Shown: positions 62,683 through 64,000 of the stretch, piece after piece
Layout: every line of letters begins with the position of its first letter
Position numbering within the stretch: position 1 is the first letter of the stretch
DNA from: Thermasporomyces sp036564245
GTDB taxonomy: Bacteria > Actinomycetota > Actinomycetes > Propionibacteriales > Actinopolymorphaceae
DNA length: 64,000 nucleotides
Reading direction: 5' to 3'
Assembly: GCA_036564245.1 (NCBI GenBank)
Contig: DATCKU010000016.1
Coordinates: 33,338-97,337, forward strand
The notes under the pieces: generated by a model
What the model was told of the DNA's origin: nothing
The model's input: only the letters and a program-made list of their open reading frames with translations
The model's database searches: none
Translations under genes and position numbers: made by a program

Positions 62683-63260
62683 TGCCCAGTCACACGTCCA
62701 CGTCGCCGTAGCCGGATGGCGCGTACGACATAGTCCAGTCCGGTGGCGACGGTCAGGGCCACCGCGACCAGCATCACGACGTACGCGACGAGTTGCACCG
62801 GATCGGGCAGCGGCAGCAGATACAGCCCGATCGCCACGGTCTGCGTCAGGGTCTTCGCCTTACCGCCAGGGCTCGCCGCGATCACGCCGTACCGGATCAC
62901 CCAGAACCGCAACGCGGTGATCCCGAGCTCCCGCACCAAGATCACGATCGTGATCCACCAGGCGAGGTCACCGACAAGCGACAGGCCGAGCAGCGCGGCA
63001 CCGATCAACGCCTTGTCGGCGATCGGGTCCGCGACCTTCCCGAAGTCGGTGATCAGATTACGTCGCCGGGCGAGCTCGCCGTCGAACTTGTCGCTCAGGG
63101 CGGCCAGGCCGAAGACGCCGAACGCGGCGAAGCGCATCCCGGGATCGTGCGGGCCGGCGAACAGCAACCAGCAGAAGAGCGGGACCAGCGCGAACCGCAG
63201 CGCGGTCACCCCATTCGCGACGTTCCACACGCTGGGGCGCGATTGGGAGACCTGGGTCAC
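62679..63260 (-). CDS. pgsA: CDP-diacylglycerol-glycerol-3-phosphate 3-phosphatidyltransferase
   Basis: 193 aa membrane enzyme making phosphatidylglycerophosphate. The CDP-alcohol phosphatidyltransferase motif D-G-x2-A-R-x8-G-x3-D-x3-D is read as DGELARRRNLITDFGKVADP with the last Asp in IADK. Four to five membrane segments (FALVPLFCWLLFAG, ALIGAALLGLSLVGDLAWW, LIVVYVVMLVAVALTVATG-like end). GTG 63260 overlaps the rimO stop. It uses glycerol-3-phosphate, supplied in part by glpK. Confidence 0.93.
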   Translation of the reverse strand: MTQVSQSRPSVWNVANGVTALRFALVPLFCWLLFAGPHDPGMRFAAFGVFGLAALSDKFDGELARRRNLITDFGKVADPIADKALIGAALLGLSLVGDLAWWITIVILVRELGITALRFWVIRYGVIAASPGGKAKTLTQTVAIGLYLLPLPDPVQLVAYVVMLVAVALTVATGLDYVVRAIRLRRRGRVTGQ

Positions 63261-64000
63261 CGCGCCACCTCCGCCACCAGATCGACGCCCTCGGCGGCGA
63301 CGACACGCGCCTCGACCAGATCACCCACTCGGGTGGCTCCGGTGCCGACCAGCCGTGTCGAGCCGTCCACGTCCGGGCCCTGGTGTGCTGCCCGACCCTC
63401 GACCTCGTCCGGGTCCACCTGCTCGACGAGGACCTCGACGCGCTCGCCGATCCGCTCCTCGGCTCGCTGTGAGGTGAGCTCCTCGACCAGCTCACTCACC
63501 TCCCGGACCCGTGACGCGATCTCGTCCGCGTCGAGCTTGCCGTCGAACCCGGCGGCCTCGGTTCCATCCTCGTCCGAATACCCGAATACCCCAACCACGT
63601 CGAGCCGTGCCGCCTGCAGGAAGTCACGCAAAAGGTCGAGATCGCGTTCGGTCTCCCCCGGGAAGCCGACGATCACATTGCTCCGGATGCCGGCGGCCGG
63701 GTTGCGGCGGCGGATCTCGTCGATCAAGGCCAGGAAACGATCGCCGTCGCCGAACCGCCGCATCCGCCGCAAGATCGTCGGGCTGGCGTGCTGGAAGGAC
63801 AGGTCGAAGTACGGCGCGACGCCGGGGGTGCCGGCCATGACGTCGATCAGGCTCGCTCGCATCTCGGCGGGCTGCAGGTAGGAGACACGCACGCGGTCGA
63901 TGCCGTCCAACGCGGCGAGCTCGGGCAGCAGCCTCGTCTCGAGCAGCCGCAGGTCACCCAGGTCCTTGCCGTACGACGTGGAGTTCTCGCTGACGAGGAA
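63257..64000 (-). CDS. rimO: Ribosomal protein S12 methylthiotransferase, C-terminal part (cut by window end)
   Basis: The last 247 codons. RimO is a radical-SAM enzyme that adds a methylthio group to Asp of ribosomal protein S12. Visible: ENSTSYGKDLGD, VRVSYLQPAEM, PYFDLSFQHASPTILRRMRR, GIRSNVIVGFPGETERDLD, FGYSDEDGTEA, then the C-terminal TRAM domain (ERVEVLVEQVDPDEVEGR...). The cluster-binding Cys residues lie beyond the window. The stop overlaps pgsA, and rimO-pgsA-cinA is the conserved order in actinomycetes. Confidence 0.93.
   Translation of the reverse strand, partial: FLVSENSTSYGKDLGDLRLLETRLLPELAALDGIDRVRVSYLQPAEMRASLIDVMAGTPGVAPYFDLSFQHASPTILRRMRRFGDGDRFLALIDEIRRRNPAAGIRSNVIVGFPGETERDLDLLRDFLQAARLDVVGVFGYSDEDGTEAAGFDGKLDADEIASRVREVSELVEELTSQRAEERIGERVEVLVEQVDPDEVEGRAAHQGPDVDGSTRLVGTGATRVGDLVEARVVAAEGVDLVAEVAR

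Overview
The window is about 64 kb of high-GC DNA with dense, often overlapping genes, many GTG starts, and ATGA or GTGA stop/start overlaps. A SigE-family ECF sigma factor, IclR and LysR regulators, WXG100 proteins, a ClgR-like regulator and the order rimO-pgsA-cinA-clgR all point to an actinomycete (Actinomycetota). Signal and codon style suggest a soil-type relative of Actinopolymorpha, Kribbella or Jiangella, but nothing here fixes the genus.

Region 1 (1-11.8 kb) is a cell-wall polymer locus. It holds a truncated membrane protein, a TagF-like glycerophosphotransferase, an IspD-SDR fusion of the CDP-ribitol synthase type, a TarS-like glycosyltransferase, a methyltransferase and all four dTDP-L-rhamnose genes (rfbA, rfbB, rfbC, rfbD). 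Together these suggest a teichoic-acid-like polyol phosphate polymer decorated with sugars including rhamnose. Region 2 (12-15.2 kb) has an ECF sigma factor translationally coupled to a membrane-anchored Asp-box beta-propeller, plus a second secreted or membrane protein.

Region 3 (15.3-34.1 kb) is a large catabolic locus. It contains a creatininase-family amidohydrolase, two Gfo/Idh/MocA oxidoreductases, three metal-dependent-hydrolase-fold proteins (one of which has lost its metal-binding histidines), an enolase-superfamily enzyme, a DapA-like aldolase or lyase, a polysaccharide-deacetylase-like protein, a TIM-barrel glycosidase-like protein, a complete Dpp/Opp-type ABC importer and an IclR regulator. 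A shared operator-like motif occurs in both divergent control regions about 10 kb apart, which suggests one regulon. The operon ends at a convincing intrinsic terminator. I do not recognise the substrate, so this is a candidate undescribed pathway.

Region 4 (34.2-41.5 kb) holds the Lhr helicase, an LLM flavin-type oxidoreductase and a LysR regulator. Region 5 (41.5-49.8 kb) has glpD divergent from glpF-glpK, then a sugar ABC importer lacking an ATPase. The importer's first ribosome binding site sits inside one arm of a long inverted repeat. Region 6 (50-54.8 kb) has a type VII secretion-type carrier trio (YbaB, WXG100, WXG100_2) divergent from a free-standing nuclease toxin domain and a YezG-like immunity protein. 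Region 7 (54.8-61 kb) holds a nitroreductase, a Nei-type DNA glycosylase, a coupled patatin plus transmembrane protein-kinase pair, and a DUF5996 protein. Region 8 (61.3-64 kb) is the conserved housekeeping run rimO-pgsA-cinA-clgR, read on the minus strand and cut off by the window end. I saw no rRNA, tRNA, CRISPR array, insertion sequence or phage.
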